The notes below the pieces were generated by a model that saw nothing but the letters and a program-made list of their open reading frames with translations, had not been told where the DNA came from and searched no databases. A DNA stretch of 64,000 nt from Amycolatopsis sp. EV170708-02-1 (lineage in GTDB: Bacteria > Actinomycetota > Actinomycetes > Mycobacteriales > Pseudonocardiaceae), in assembly GCF_022479115.1 (NCBI RefSeq), contig NZ_CP092497.1, positions 5,394,001-5,458,000 on the forward strand, read 5' to 3'. The position numbers were made by a program, and so were the translations under genes. Below, one piece after another: positions 16,026 through 24,514 of the stretch. Numbering within the stretch: the stretch's first letter is position 1; each line of letters starts with the position of its first letter.

Positions 16026-17033
16026 ATGAGACGTTTGGTTTTCGCTGTCGCCGTGCTGTGCGGCATCGGGCTGGCCGCCGCCCCGGCGGCGGCCGCGGCC
16101 ACCCACCACAAGGCGGACGCCGCCGCGGGCTGGCTCGCCAGGCAGATGACCGACGGCGAACGGTTCGAGGCCGACTTCGGCGGTCAGAAGTTCCCCGACC
16201 AGGGCCTGACGATCGACGCGATCTTCGCGTTCGCCGCGGCCGGGGTGTCCGACACGAACGCGGGCAAGGCGATCGCCTGGCTGGCGAAACCGGAGATCAC
16301 CACCGGCTACGTCGGCGGCGGCACCGAGGCCTACGCGGGCGCGCACGCCAAGCTGATGCTTGCCGCGCAGATCCGCGGCAAGGACCCCGCGTCGTTCGGC
16401 GGCGTCGACCTGAAGGCGGGCCTTCTCTCGCTGCTCACGCCGTCCGGCCGGTTCTCCGACCGGTCCGAATACGGCGACTACTCCAACGCCCTCTCGCAGT
16501 CGCTCGCCCTCCTGGCGCTGGACCGCACGCCCGGCGGCGCCCCGGCACCGGCCGTGACGTTCCTCGCGAGCACCCAGTGCGCGGACGGCGGTTTCCCGCT
16601 GAACTTCGGCGAGGCGACGTGCACGAGCGACGTCGACGCGACCGCGACGGTCGTGCAGGCCCTGCGCGCCACCGGCGACGCGGTGAACGCCGGCGAGGGC
16701 ACCTCCTGGCTGGTCACGAAGCAGCACGCGAACGGCGGCTTCGGCTTCGGCACGAATGCGCCCAACGCCAACAGCACCGGCCTCGCCGCGGAAGCGCTGG
16801 CCGGTCACCGTCCCGCCGCCGCGATCAAGGCGCGGGAATTCCTGCGGTCGCTGCAGACCGGCTGCGCCGGCGCCGAAGCGGACCGCGGCGCGATCGCCTA
16901 CGACGCCACCGGCCTGAACCCGGCGACCGCCCCGCGCGCGACCGCGCAGGCGATCCTCGGCCTGGCGAGGGTGCCGCTGAGCGAACTGCACGGCGGTGGA
17001 CGTCCGCAGGCACCGGTACTCACCTGCCCCTGA
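16026..17033 (+). CDS. Secreted single alpha/alpha-toroid protein, predicted cobalamin binder
   Basis: A 335-residue protein. The signal peptide ends AAPAAAAA. Six or so helical-hairpin repeats follow (AAGWLARQMTDGERF, TSWLVTKQHANGGFGFGTNAPNANSTG, FLRSLQTGC), closely matching the first toroid of the divergent gene. There is no C-terminal helix, so it is freely secreted or held by partners. Cysteine pairs in STQCADGGFPLN...ATC recall the toroid disulfides. It is under its own cobalamin riboswitch and ends before the 17040 hairpin. Confidence 0.75.
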   Translation: MRRLVFAVAVLCGIGLAAAPAAAAATHHKADAAAGWLARQMTDGERFEADFGGQKFPDQGLTIDAIFAFAAAGVSDTNAGKAIAWLAKPEITTGYVGGGTEAYAGAHAKLMLAAQIRGKDPASFGGVDLKAGLLSLLTPSGRFSDRSEYGDYSNALSQSLALLALDRTPGGAPAPAVTFLASTQCADGGFPLNFGEATCTSDVDATATVVQALRATGDAVNAGEGTSWLVTKQHANGGFGFGTNAPNANSTGLAAEALAGHRPAAAIKAREFLRSLQTGCAGAEADRGAIAYDATGLNPATAPRATAQAILGLARVPLSELHGGGRPQAPVLTCP

Positions 17034-17039
17034 CGTCAC

Positions 17040-17085
17040 CTCGTGAGTGGTAAGGACGGTTCTAACCGTCCTTACCACTCACGAG
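17040..17085. terminator. 22-bp perfect hairpin between convergent genes (copy 2)
   Basis: Arms 17040-17061 and 17064-17085 are perfect complements around a CT loop. The arm begins CTCGTGAGTGGTAAGG. It differs from the copy at 2303-2348 at one arm position (G to A), and the opposite arm carries the matching C to T change. It lies between the toroid stop (17033) and the LAL stop (17091). Confidence 0.72.
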
Positions 17086-17090
17086 GCGGT

Positions 17091-19457
17091 TCACTCACCG
17101 GCGGCGACCCGGCGCGCGAGTTCCACGCGTGACCGCACTCCCAGCGCGGTGAAGATGTTCCGCAGGTGGTGGTCCACCGTGCGGTGGCTGATCACCAGCC
17201 GCCGCGCGATCTCCTTGTTCGTCTCCCCCGCCGCCACCAGCCGGGTGATCGCGTCCTGTTGCGGGGTGAGCCCGGCGAGCGATCGGTGCGGCACGTCGAC
17301 GGTCTCGCCCGCCGCCCGCAGCCCCGCTCTCGCCCGTTCGGCGAACCGGGCCGCGCCGACGTTTTCGAAGCCGCGCAAGGCATCTCGGAACTGGTCGCGG
17401 GCGTCGCGGGTCCGGCGATGCCGTCGCAGCAGGGTGGCGTACGCGAACCGCGTCCTGGCGAGTTCCATCGCGCCGCCCGCCCGCCGGTGCGCCTCGACGG
17501 CCAGCCGGAAACGCCGTTCCGCCACGGCGGGATCCGACGCCATCAGCGCGTGACAGCGGTGGCTCAGCGCGAGCCAGCAGGGTTCCGCACCGGCCAGGGT
17601 CCAGCGGTCGAACACCTCCTGCGCGGCACGGGCGCGTTCGGGCCGTCCGGCACAGACGGCCGCCTCGACGAGTTGCGGAGTGGCCAGCACGCGGATCACC
17701 GGCTGGTCGCCGGAGACGCCCGAAGCGAGATCTTCGAGCCTGCTGAGCGCGTCGTCGGGCCGGTCCTCGGCCAGATCCAGGCACGCGTGCGCCCACGCGG
17801 CGACGGCGGCGGGCCTGCCGAGGCCGCGTTCGGCGATGCCTTCGGCCGCTTCGTCCAGTTCCGGCGCGCGGTCGCCGAGGAGCGCGGCGGCCAGCCCCAG
17901 CAACGTCAAATGCTCCATCCGCAGGTTGTGGGGCGCGCGCAATCCGTCGCGGGACGCCGCCCGCGCACAGGGGATCCGGTCGAGCGCGATGGCCGAAAGC
18001 GAAAGGTAGACCAGCGCCCACGGCAGTTCCGCGTGCCGTTTGCCGAGCCGGGCTCGGCTCACCGCCGCCGCCGCGTACTCGTGCGCCTGCTCCGCATGCC
18101 CGCGAGCGAAGGCCGCTTCGGCGGCCCAGACGGCTCCGGCGACGTCGGTGTCGGCCATCCCCTTGGCGACGGCGTCCTCCAGCGGGGCGACGGCGTCGTC
18201 GTGCCGTCCGGCGTAAACCGAGGTCAAACCGCGGAAGTGCGCGAACGCCAGACCTTCTCCGGCCGGGACCGCCCGCGCCAACGCCCGGTAGCCGCTCAAA
18301 TCGCCGCCGAGCCGCCGCGCCTCGCCCGCCAGCAGGAGCGCGGCGGCCGGATCGGGCAGCAGTTCCGCCGCCGTGCCGAGTTCGTGGGTGGCGACGGCGG
18401 GATCGCCGTCCCGCAGCTCGATCTCCCCGTGCAGCAACGCCACCGCCCCGGGCTCGGCGTCGACCCTCGACAGCAGCAGCCGCGCCCATCCCGGCCGGCC
18501 CGCCTGCCAGGCCGCGTCCGCCGCCGCCAGCAGCCGGGCCGTCCGCGCCGCCGGATCGGCGGTCAGCGCGGCGGCGCGTTCGAGGTGCCGAGCAGCGGCG
18601 GCGTGGTCCACCGCGGGTGCCGCGGCGAGCGCGTCCGCGAGTGGCGCGGACGGCGTGGCCGTCGCCATCGCACGATGCCAGAGCGCCTCCGGTCCTTCCT
18701 CGACCGACGCCAGCCGCGCGTGCGCCGCCCGGCGATCGGCCGGGGACGCCGCCGCGTACCAAGTCGCCTTCCGCGCGGAAAAGTCCATGCAAGCGCCGAG
18801 AAACCGGAGACGCTCGTCGAGCGGCATCGCCTCGAGCTCGGCCGCGTACCGAGGCAGACGGTCGCGCAGGATCGGCGAAACCGGCTCCCGCCCGGCCGCC
18901 TGCGCGGGTGTCAGCGAGGCCGCCAGCGCGACCAGGTCGGCGGGATTCCCGTCGCCCAGGTCGACCAGCTGCGGGCGTACCCCGGCGGGCACGCCGCGGT
19001 CGCGCAGCACCTGGTCGGCGGCGGACTCGCTCAACGGTGGCAGCTCGACGGAGTCGAACTCGTCCGACTCGGATCGCGACGCGAGCACCATCCCGACCGG
19101 CGCGCCCGCCAAGCGCCGGGCCGCGAAACCCAGTGCCGCCAAGGACTCCTGGTCGACCCAGTGCGCGTCGTCGACCCAGCAGATCGTCGGAGCCGAGACG
19201 GCGCCGAGCCGGTCTCGCGCCTCCGCGCCGCTGGAGACCGAAGCCCCGAACATCCGCTGCAGGGCGCCGTACGGCAGCGTGCTTTCCGCCCGCAGGCCCC
19301 GCACACCGACGAGGCGGACACCGAGGGTGGCGCGCAGCGCGGTGAGCAGGGCCGATTTACCCAGCCCTTCCGTGCCGCGGATCAGCACGGCGCGCCCGGT
19401 GGCCGAGCGCAGCCCACCGAAGAGGTCGTCCCTGCCCCGCAACGGGTACACAGGCAT
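17091..19457 (-). CDS. LAL-family LuxR regulator with AAA+ ATPase domain
   Basis: A 788-residue regulator. The N-terminal ATPase has Walker A GTEGLGKS (about 29-36) and Walker B ICWVDDAHW (about 92-100). A long TPR-like helical middle follows. The C-terminal LuxR helix-turn-helix (about 725-785) reads LTPQQDAITRLVAAGETNKEIARRL, RTVDHHLRNIFTALGV. GAGGAGG precedes the ATG. Its target genes are unknown. The TetR gene lies directly upstream in the same direction, and a palindrome at 19484-19508 sits in its promoter area. Confidence 0.88.
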   Translation of the reverse strand: MPVYPLRGRDDLFGGLRSATGRAVLIRGTEGLGKSALLTALRATLGVRLVGVRGLRAESTLPYGALQRMFGASVSSGAEARDRLGAVSAPTICWVDDAHWVDQESLAALGFAARRLAGAPVGMVLASRSESDEFDSVELPPLSESAADQVLRDRGVPAGVRPQLVDLGDGNPADLVALAASLTPAQAAGREPVSPILRDRLPRYAAELEAMPLDERLRFLGACMDFSARKATWYAAASPADRRAAHARLASVEEGPEALWHRAMATATPSAPLADALAAAPAVDHAAAARHLERAAALTADPAARTARLLAAADAAWQAGRPGWARLLLSRVDAEPGAVALLHGEIELRDGDPAVATHELGTAAELLPDPAAALLLAGEARRLGGDLSGYRALARAVPAGEGLAFAHFRGLTSVYAGRHDDAVAPLEDAVAKGMADTDVAGAVWAAEAAFARGHAEQAHEYAAAAVSRARLGKRHAELPWALVYLSLSAIALDRIPCARAASRDGLRAPHNLRMEHLTLLGLAAALLGDRAPELDEAAEGIAERGLGRPAAVAAWAHACLDLAEDRPDDALSRLEDLASGVSGDQPVIRVLATPQLVEAAVCAGRPERARAAQEVFDRWTLAGAEPCWLALSHRCHALMASDPAVAERRFRLAVEAHRRAGGAMELARTRFAYATLLRRHRRTRDARDQFRDALRGFENVGAARFAERARAGLRAAGETVDVPHRSLAGLTPQQDAITRLVAAGETNKEIARRLVISHRTVDHHLRNIFTALGVRSRVELARRVAAGE

Positions 19458-19483
19458 CCACGCCTCCTCGAGATCCCTCTCGA

Positions 19484-19508
19484 TGAAACACCAGGCGCAA
19501 GTGTTTCA
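19484..19508. promoter_or_regulatory. Palindrome TGAAACAC-N9-GTGTTTCA
   Basis: Perfect 8-bp arms (19484-19491 and 19501-19508) lie between the TetR stop, which they include, and the LAL start. It is either an operator for the LAL promoter or a weak terminator; it has the size of a repressor site. Confidence 0.4.
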
Positions 19509-20102
19509 CAAGGTCTTGCTCGGCACCCGTCCTTCCACGAGCGCTCCGAGCAGCGTCGACGCCGCGTCGAGATCGGGCGCCCGGGAGGCCAGGACGTCCG
19601 AATACAGGAACGCCTCCCCCAGCCGCACGATGGCGTAACAGAGGCTGTCCAGACCGACGCTGGGCTCGAAACCACCCGCGTCGACGTCGCGGCGCAGCAG
19701 CTCGACGTGCGCGGCGATCACCCTCGGCTGGACCCGGCCGTCCGGGTCGGTGAGCAGCCTGATCGCCAGCACCGGCTCGTCGTCGAGAAAGCGCCGGAAC
19801 CCCGCGCTCGCCGCCAGCACCGACCGGTATTCCCGCATGATCGCGAGACAGCGCAGTTCACCGGCCGCGTTGCGCACCACGTCGCCCTCTTCGCGCTCCC
19901 AGGTGCGCGCGGCGGCCGTCAGGGTGCGCTCGGACAGGTAGTAGAGGGCATCACCGAGCAGGTCTTCCCGGTTTCCGACGCGACGGAACAGGGTGCTGCG
20001 CGAGATGCCCAGGTCTTGGGCGAAGGCGGAGGTGTCGACGCGGACGCCGCGATCGATCCACCGGGCCGCCGCGCGGACTATGTCCTCGGCTGAGGGATTC
20101 AC
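19506..20102 (-). CDS. TetR-like transcriptional regulator
   Basis: A 198-residue protein. The N-terminal HTH reads [30 protein letters not shown]. The rest is a helical ligand domain (QsdR-like in appearance). The GTG at 20102 is inferred from where HTH homology begins; no clear ribosome site is seen and the message may be leaderless. A palindrome ACGATC-GCC-GATCGT overlaps the start codon, consistent with autoregulation. It may also control the divergent cutinase gene. Confidence 0.8.
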   Translation of the reverse strand: MNPSAEDIVRAAARWIDRGVRVDTSAFAQDLGISRSTLFRRVGNREDLLGDALYYLSERTLTAAARTWEREEGDVVRNAAGELRCLAIMREYRSVLAASAGFRRFLDDEPVLAIRLLTDPDGRVQPRVIAAHVELLRRDVDAGGFEPSVGLDSLCYAIVRLGEAFLYSDVLASRAPDLDAASTLLGALVEGRVPSKTL

Positions 20103-20115
20103 GATCGCCGATCGT
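20101..20115. promoter_or_regulatory. Candidate autoregulatory operator ACGATC-GCC-GATCGT
   Basis: Perfect 6-bp arms around GCC overlap the start codon of the TetR-like gene, 128 nt from the divergent cutinase start. Confidence 0.4.
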
Positions 20116-20193
20116 ACGGGCGCCCGGCCCGGTGAGGGCGGCCGCGGACCGACACTGGCGATTTCACCGATGCAGCCCCCACCCGCCCTTTGC

Positions 20194-20217
20194 CACAGTC
20201 CATCACCACGGACTGTG
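20194..20217. promoter_or_regulatory. Inverted repeat upstream of the cutinase gene
   Basis: CACAGTCC (20194-20201) and GGACTGTG (20210-20217) are perfect 8-bp arms with an 8-nt spacer. They end 25 nt before the cutinase ATG. This is a possible operator or a 5'-leader stem. Confidence 0.4.
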
Positions 20218-20242
20218 TTCAACGGCGAACGGAGACGGCACC

Positions 20243-21100
20243 ATGCGTAGTACGACCCGGATCCTTTGTGGACTGGCCACCGTCGCGGCACTCACTGTCG
20301 CCCCCGCGGCCTACGCCGCCGAGAACCCCTACGAACGAGGACCGGACCCGACGGAAAGCAGCATCGAAGCCTCCCGCGGCTCTTTCGCGGTGTCGCAGAC
20401 CTCCGTGTCGAGCCTGGCCGTCACCGGCTTCGGCGGCGGAACCATCTACTACCCGACCAGCACCGCGCAGGGCACGTTCGGCGCGGTCGCCATCTCGCCG
20501 GGGTTCACCGCGACGCAGTCGAGTATCGCGTGGATGGGCCCGAGGCTGGCGTCGCAGGGCTTCGTGGTGTTCACGATCGACACCAACACCATCTACGACC
20601 AGCCCGACAGCCGCGGTGACCAGCTGCTGGCCGCGCTCGACTACCTGACCCAGCGCAGCACGGTCCGCTCCCGCATCGACACCACCCGGCTCGCGGTGGC
20701 GGGGCACTCGATGGGCGGCGGCGGCTCGCTCGAAGCCGCGCAGGACCGGCCGTCGCTGCAGGCGGCGGTGCCGCTCGCGCCGTGGAACACGCAGAAGTCG
20801 TGGTCCTCGCTGCGGGTGCCGACCTTCATCATCGGCGGCGAGTCCGACTCCGTCGCGCCGGTCGCGTCGCACTCGATCCCGTTCTACACCAGCATTCCCG
20901 CTTCGGCGGAGAAGGCGTACATGGAGCTGGACAACGCGAGCCACTTCTTCCCGAACACGGCGAACACGACCATGGCCAAGTACACGATCTCGTGGCTGAA
21001 GCGGTTCGTGGACAACGACACCCGCTACGAGCAGTTCCTCTGCCCCGCCCCGGACGACCGCGCGATCAGCGACTACCGGGACACGTGTCCGCACGCCTGA
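20243..21100 (+). CDS. Secreted cutinase / polyester hydrolase, PET-hydrolase type
   Basis: A 285-residue alpha/beta hydrolase that hydrolyses ester bonds outside the cell. A signal peptide ends YAAENP. The mature protein opens [16 protein letters not shown], as in Thermobifida cutinases. The catalytic triad is Ser156 (GHSMGGGG), Asp202 (GGESDSVAP) and His234 (NASHFF). Spacings of 46 and 32 equal those of TfCut2 (130/176/208). The C-terminal FLCPAP...DTCPHA keeps the disulfide cysteines. Natural substrates are likely cutin or other polyesters; activity on PET is an inference from family. Confidence 0.9.
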   Translation: MRSTTRILCGLATVAALTVAPAAYAAENPYERGPDPTESSIEASRGSFAVSQTSVSSLAVTGFGGGTIYYPTSTAQGTFGAVAISPGFTATQSSIAWMGPRLASQGFVVFTIDTNTIYDQPDSRGDQLLAALDYLTQRSTVRSRIDTTRLAVAGHSMGGGGSLEAAQDRPSLQAAVPLAPWNTQKSWSSLRVPTFIIGGESDSVAPVASHSIPFYTSIPASAEKAYMELDNASHFFPNTANTTMAKYTISWLKRFVDNDTRYEQFLCPAPDDRAISDYRDTCPHA

Positions 21101-21159
21101 GTGTCCCCGGCCCCGGCGCGCCCGCGCCGGGGCCCCCTTCCGCCGTTGGGAGTTCTTGC

Positions 21160-21930
21160 GTGACCCTGTCGACCTTCGAGATGTCCGGCGTATCGGTGAC
21201 CTTCGGTGGTCTCGTCGCGCTGTCGGACGTCTCCCTGACCGTCGCACCGGGCCGGGTGCTCGGGGTGATCGGCCCGAACGGGGCGGGCAAGACCACGCTG
21301 TTCAACGTCGCGTGCGGTTTCGTCCGGCCGGACACCGGCACGCTGTCCTGGCGCGGCGAGGAACTGCGGCGGCTGCGCCCGCATCACCTCGCCGGCCTCG
21401 GCATCGCGCGTGGCCTGCAGGAGCTCGGCCTGTTCGACCGGATGACCGTGCTGGAGAACGTCCTCGTGGGCGCCGGCAGGCACGCGAAATCCGCCTTCTG
21501 GACTTCGTTGCTGGGGCTGACGAAGGACGAGAAAGCCCTGACCGAGCGGGCGATGACGCAGCTGGAGGACTTCGGCATCGCCGACGTCGCCCAGCGTTAT
21601 CCCACCAGTCTTCCTTACCCGATAAGGAAAAGGGTCGCTCTGGCGCGAGCGCTGGCGAGCGAACCCGACCTGCTGCTGCTCGACGAACCGGCGGGCGGCC
21701 TGTCGTCGGCCGAGATCGACGAGATCGGCACGCTGGTCCGCGGCCTGACCGAACGCATGTCGGTGATGCTCGTCGAACACCATATGGATTTGGTGATGGA
21801 GGTCTGCGACGAGATCGTGGTGCTGGACTTCGGCAAGGTCATCGCCCGCGGCACCCCGGAGGAGATCCGCGCCGATCCGGCGGTGCAGGCGGCCTACCTC
21901 GGCGAGGAGGTGGCCGGTGCTGACCGTTGA
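21160..21930 (+). CDS. livG: Branched-chain amino-acid-type ABC transporter ATPase
   Basis: A 256-residue nucleotide-binding subunit. Walker A is GPNGAGKT, Walker B LLLLDEPAGGLSS, and HH (VEHHMDLVMEVCD) forms the switch. The signature reads SLPYPIRKRVALARAL, a degenerate LSxGQ as often in LivG. Starts with GTG. It opens the five-gene operon G-F-H-M-K, 59 nt after the cutinase gene, and its end overlaps livF by 14 nt. The substrate may be an amino acid or another small polar molecule. Confidence 0.88.
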   Translation: MTLSTFEMSGVSVTFGGLVALSDVSLTVAPGRVLGVIGPNGAGKTTLFNVACGFVRPDTGTLSWRGEELRRLRPHHLAGLGIARGLQELGLFDRMTVLENVLVGAGRHAKSAFWTSLLGLTKDEKALTERAMTQLEDFGIADVAQRYPTSLPYPIRKRVALARALASEPDLLLLDEPAGGLSSAEIDEIGTLVRGLTERMSVMLVEHHMDLVMEVCDEIVVLDFGKVIARGTPEEIRADPAVQAAYLGEEVAGADR

Positions 21931-22621
21931 GCGGCTCTCGGCGAGCTACGGTCCGGTGCGCGCGCTCGATTCCGTGAGCCTTTCCGCCGCCGAAGGCGAG
22001 ATCACCGCGGTGCTCGGCGCGAACGGCGCGGGCAAGACCACCTTGTTGCGCACCATCTCCGGACTCGTCCGGCCCGCGGGCGGCCACGTCACCCTCGGCG
22101 GCAGGGACTTGAGCCGGGTGTCCACAGAGGACTTACCGGCACTGGGGCTCGCGCATGTGCCCGAAGGCCGCGGCGTACTGGCCGAACTGACCGTCGAGGA
22201 GAACCTGCGGCTCGGCGCGCTCGGGGCACGCGGCCGGGTGAAGACGGCCGACCTGCGCCGGATCTACGACCTCTTCCCCGTGCTCGCCGACCGCAAGAAC
22301 GGTCTCGCGCACGTGCTCTCCGGTGGGGAGCGGCAGATGCTGGTCATCGGCCGCGCGCTGCTCTCCCGGCCGAAGGTGCTGCTGCTCGACGAACCGTCCT
22401 TGGGCCTCGCGCCCCGGATCGTGGCGCGGATCTTCGGGCTGCTGCGCGGTCTCGTCCACGACGAAGGGCTGGCCGTCGTGCTGGTCGAGCAGAACGCGCG
22501 CAGCGCGCTGTCCATCGCCGATCACGGCGTCGTGCTCAACCTCGGGCGGGTCGTCGTCCGGCGGGACGCGGCAGCGCTCGTCGCGGACGACGCGCTCCGG
22601 CACGCCTACCTCGGATTCTGA
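21917..22621 (+). CDS. livF: Branched-chain amino-acid-type ABC transporter ATPase
   Basis: A 234-residue second ATPase with Walker A GANGAGKTT, signature LSGGERQML and Walker B VLLLDEPSLGLAP. GTG start lies inside the livG coding region. It pairs with LivG beneath the LivHM permeases. Confidence 0.88.
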   Translation: MLTVERLSASYGPVRALDSVSLSAAEGEITAVLGANGAGKTTLLRTISGLVRPAGGHVTLGGRDLSRVSTEDLPALGLAHVPEGRGVLAELTVEENLRLGALGARGRVKTADLRRIYDLFPVLADRKNGLAHVLSGGERQMLVIGRALLSRPKVLLLDEPSLGLAPRIVARIFGLLRGLVHDEGLAVVLVEQNARSALSIADHGVVLNLGRVVVRRDAAALVADDALRHAYLGF

Positions 22622-22632
22622 AAGGGAGCTTC

Positions 22633-23511
22633 GTGCAGCAACTGCTGACCACCGCGCTCACCGGCCTGACGCTGGGCGTGGTCTACGCCGCGTTCGCGCT
22701 GGCGCTCGTGCTCATCTGGCGCGCGACGCGGATCGTGAACTTCGCGCAAGCGCCGATGGCGATGATCACCACCTACGTCGCGCTGGTCCTGATCGACGCG
22801 GGCTGGTCGTACTGGGCGGGATTCGCCGTCGCCCTGCTTTCGGGCCTGGTGCTCGGCGCGCTGGTGGAACGGTTCGTGATCCGGTTCGTGTCCGGGAAAC
22901 CCGAGATCAACGCCGTCATCCTGACGCTGGGGCTGTTCATCGTGCTGCACGCGCTGGCGGCGCTGGTGTTCGGCTCGCGGTACCGGTCGTTCCCGGCGCC
23001 GTTCGGGCTCACCGGGTTCCAGGTCGGCGGCACGACGATCGCCTTGACCGGGTTCGGCGTGTTCACCATCGCCGCCGTCGGCGTGGTACTGGTCGGGCTC
23101 GTGGTGTTGTTCCGCGGCACGGATCTGGGCCTGCGGATGCGGGCCGCGGCCTTCGACCGGGAGGTGGCCCGCCTGCTCGGTGTGCGGGTCGGGCGGATGC
23201 TCACCCTCGGCTGGGCGCTGGCCGCGCTCGCCGGCTCGCTGTCGGGTCTGCTGATCGCCGGCGGCGGGCTCGTCCATCCGTCCTATATGGACGGTGTGGT
23301 GGTGTACGGCTTCGTCGCCGCGGTGCTCGGCGGGCTGGACAGCCCGGTCGGCGCGGTCGTCGGCGGCGTCGTCCTCGGCCTGTCGCTGAGCCTGGTGAGC
23401 GGCTACGTCGGCGCGGAGCTGGTGCCGCTGGCCGCACTCGCGCTGCTCATGGCGGTGCTGCTCCTGAAACCCGGCGGCCTGTTCACGAGCGTCCGCGAAC
23501 GGAGGGTGTGA
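22633..23511 (+). CDS. livH: Branched-chain amino-acid-type ABC transporter permease
   Basis: A 292-residue inner-membrane permease with about eight helices. It shows the family features TLGVVYAAFALALVLIWRAT at the N-terminus and the cytoplasmic loop GLRMRAAAFDREVARLLGV. GTG start follows AAAGGGAGC. It forms the channel with LivM. Confidence 0.88.
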   Translation: MQQLLTTALTGLTLGVVYAAFALALVLIWRATRIVNFAQAPMAMITTYVALVLIDAGWSYWAGFAVALLSGLVLGALVERFVIRFVSGKPEINAVILTLGLFIVLHALAALVFGSRYRSFPAPFGLTGFQVGGTTIALTGFGVFTIAAVGVVLVGLVVLFRGTDLGLRMRAAAFDREVARLLGVRVGRMLTLGWALAALAGSLSGLLIAGGGLVHPSYMDGVVVYGFVAAVLGGLDSPVGAVVGGVVLGLSLSLVSGYVGAELVPLAALALLMAVLLLKPGGLFTSVRERRV

Positions 23512-23512
23512 C

Positions 23513-24514
23513 ATGCTGCGACGTCATCTGCCCGCCGCCCTCGCCGGGCTGGTCGTCGTCGTGCTCGTGCTGGAGAACTCCGGGCCGTACCTCACCGCGC
23601 AGCTCACCACGATGGCGTATCTCGCGATCGCCGCGGGCGGTCTGACCGTCCTGACCGGGCTCAACGGGCAACTCTCCCTCGGGCACGGCGCCCTGATGGC
23701 CGTCGGCGCCTACTCAACGGCGCTCCTGCTGAGGTCGGATGCCTTGCCGCTCCTGGTGATCCTGCTCCTGGCGACGGTGATCACCCTGATCGTCGGGACG
23801 CTCGTGGGGGTCGCCGCCGCCAGGCTGCACGGGCCGTATCTCGCCGGGGCGACCCTCGCACTCGCCGTCGCCGTCCCCGGGATCCCTTTGTTCTTCGGCG
23901 AATCGCTCGGCGGGGAGCAGGGCTTGCCCGTGCGGACGCCGGAGATCCCCGCCTGGCTGGCGGACGCGGCGTACTTCGTCACCGGGCAGGACCTCACGGC
24001 GATCCGTTATCTCGCTTACCTTTCGTGGTTCGCGGTGATCGCCGTGTTCGTCCTGCTGGCGAATCTCTCGCGCGGTCGCGTCGGACGCGACTGGCGGGCG
24101 GTCCGCGACGAGGACGTGGCCGCCGAGCTGGCCGGGATCGACCTCGGCCGCACCCGGGTGCGGGCGTTCGTGGTCAGCGCGGGATGCGCGGGGCTGGCCG
24201 GAGCGCTGATGGCGTTGTCCGCGCGGCTCGCGGCGCCGAGCGGTTTCGCGCTGACGCTGTCGCTGCTGCTGGTGTCCGCGGTGGTGCTCGGCGGTCTAGG
24301 AAGCCTCACCGGAGCGCTCGCCGGGGCCGCGCTGCTGACCTTCCTGCCGCCGCTGGTGACCGGCGCGGGAACGGATCTCGGCCTGTCGGACGTGCAGGCC
24401 GCGCATCTGGCGCCGTTGATCTACGGCCTGGTCACCGTCCTGATCGTGCTGCTCGCACCGGCGGGCCTCGCCGGCGGGCTGCGGAAACTCATCCACTGGA
24501 GGCGAAGTTCATGA
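23513..24514 (+). CDS. livM: Branched-chain amino-acid-type ABC transporter permease
   Basis: A 333-residue permease with about nine helices. It contains GLNGQLSLGHGALMAVGAY, the LivM hallmark, and the coupling loop DWRAVRDEDVAAELAGIDL. It starts 1 nt after livH and its stop overlaps the binding-protein start by 4 nt (ATGA). Confidence 0.88.
   Translation: MLRRHLPAALAGLVVVVLVLENSGPYLTAQLTTMAYLAIAAGGLTVLTGLNGQLSLGHGALMAVGAYSTALLLRSDALPLLVILLLATVITLIVGTLVGVAAARLHGPYLAGATLALAVAVPGIPLFFGESLGGEQGLPVRTPEIPAWLADAAYFVTGQDLTAIRYLAYLSWFAVIAVFVLLANLSRGRVGRDWRAVRDEDVAAELAGIDLGRTRVRAFVVSAGCAGLAGALMALSARLAAPSGFALTLSLLLVSAVVLGGLGSLTGALAGAALLTFLPPLVTGAGTDLGLSDVQAAHLAPLIYGLVTVLIVLLAPAGLAGGLRKLIHWRRSS

Noticed and set aside
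17166..20093. A 975-codon plus-strand open frame
   Set aside because: It runs antisense through two well-supported regulator genes and has no recognisable motif.
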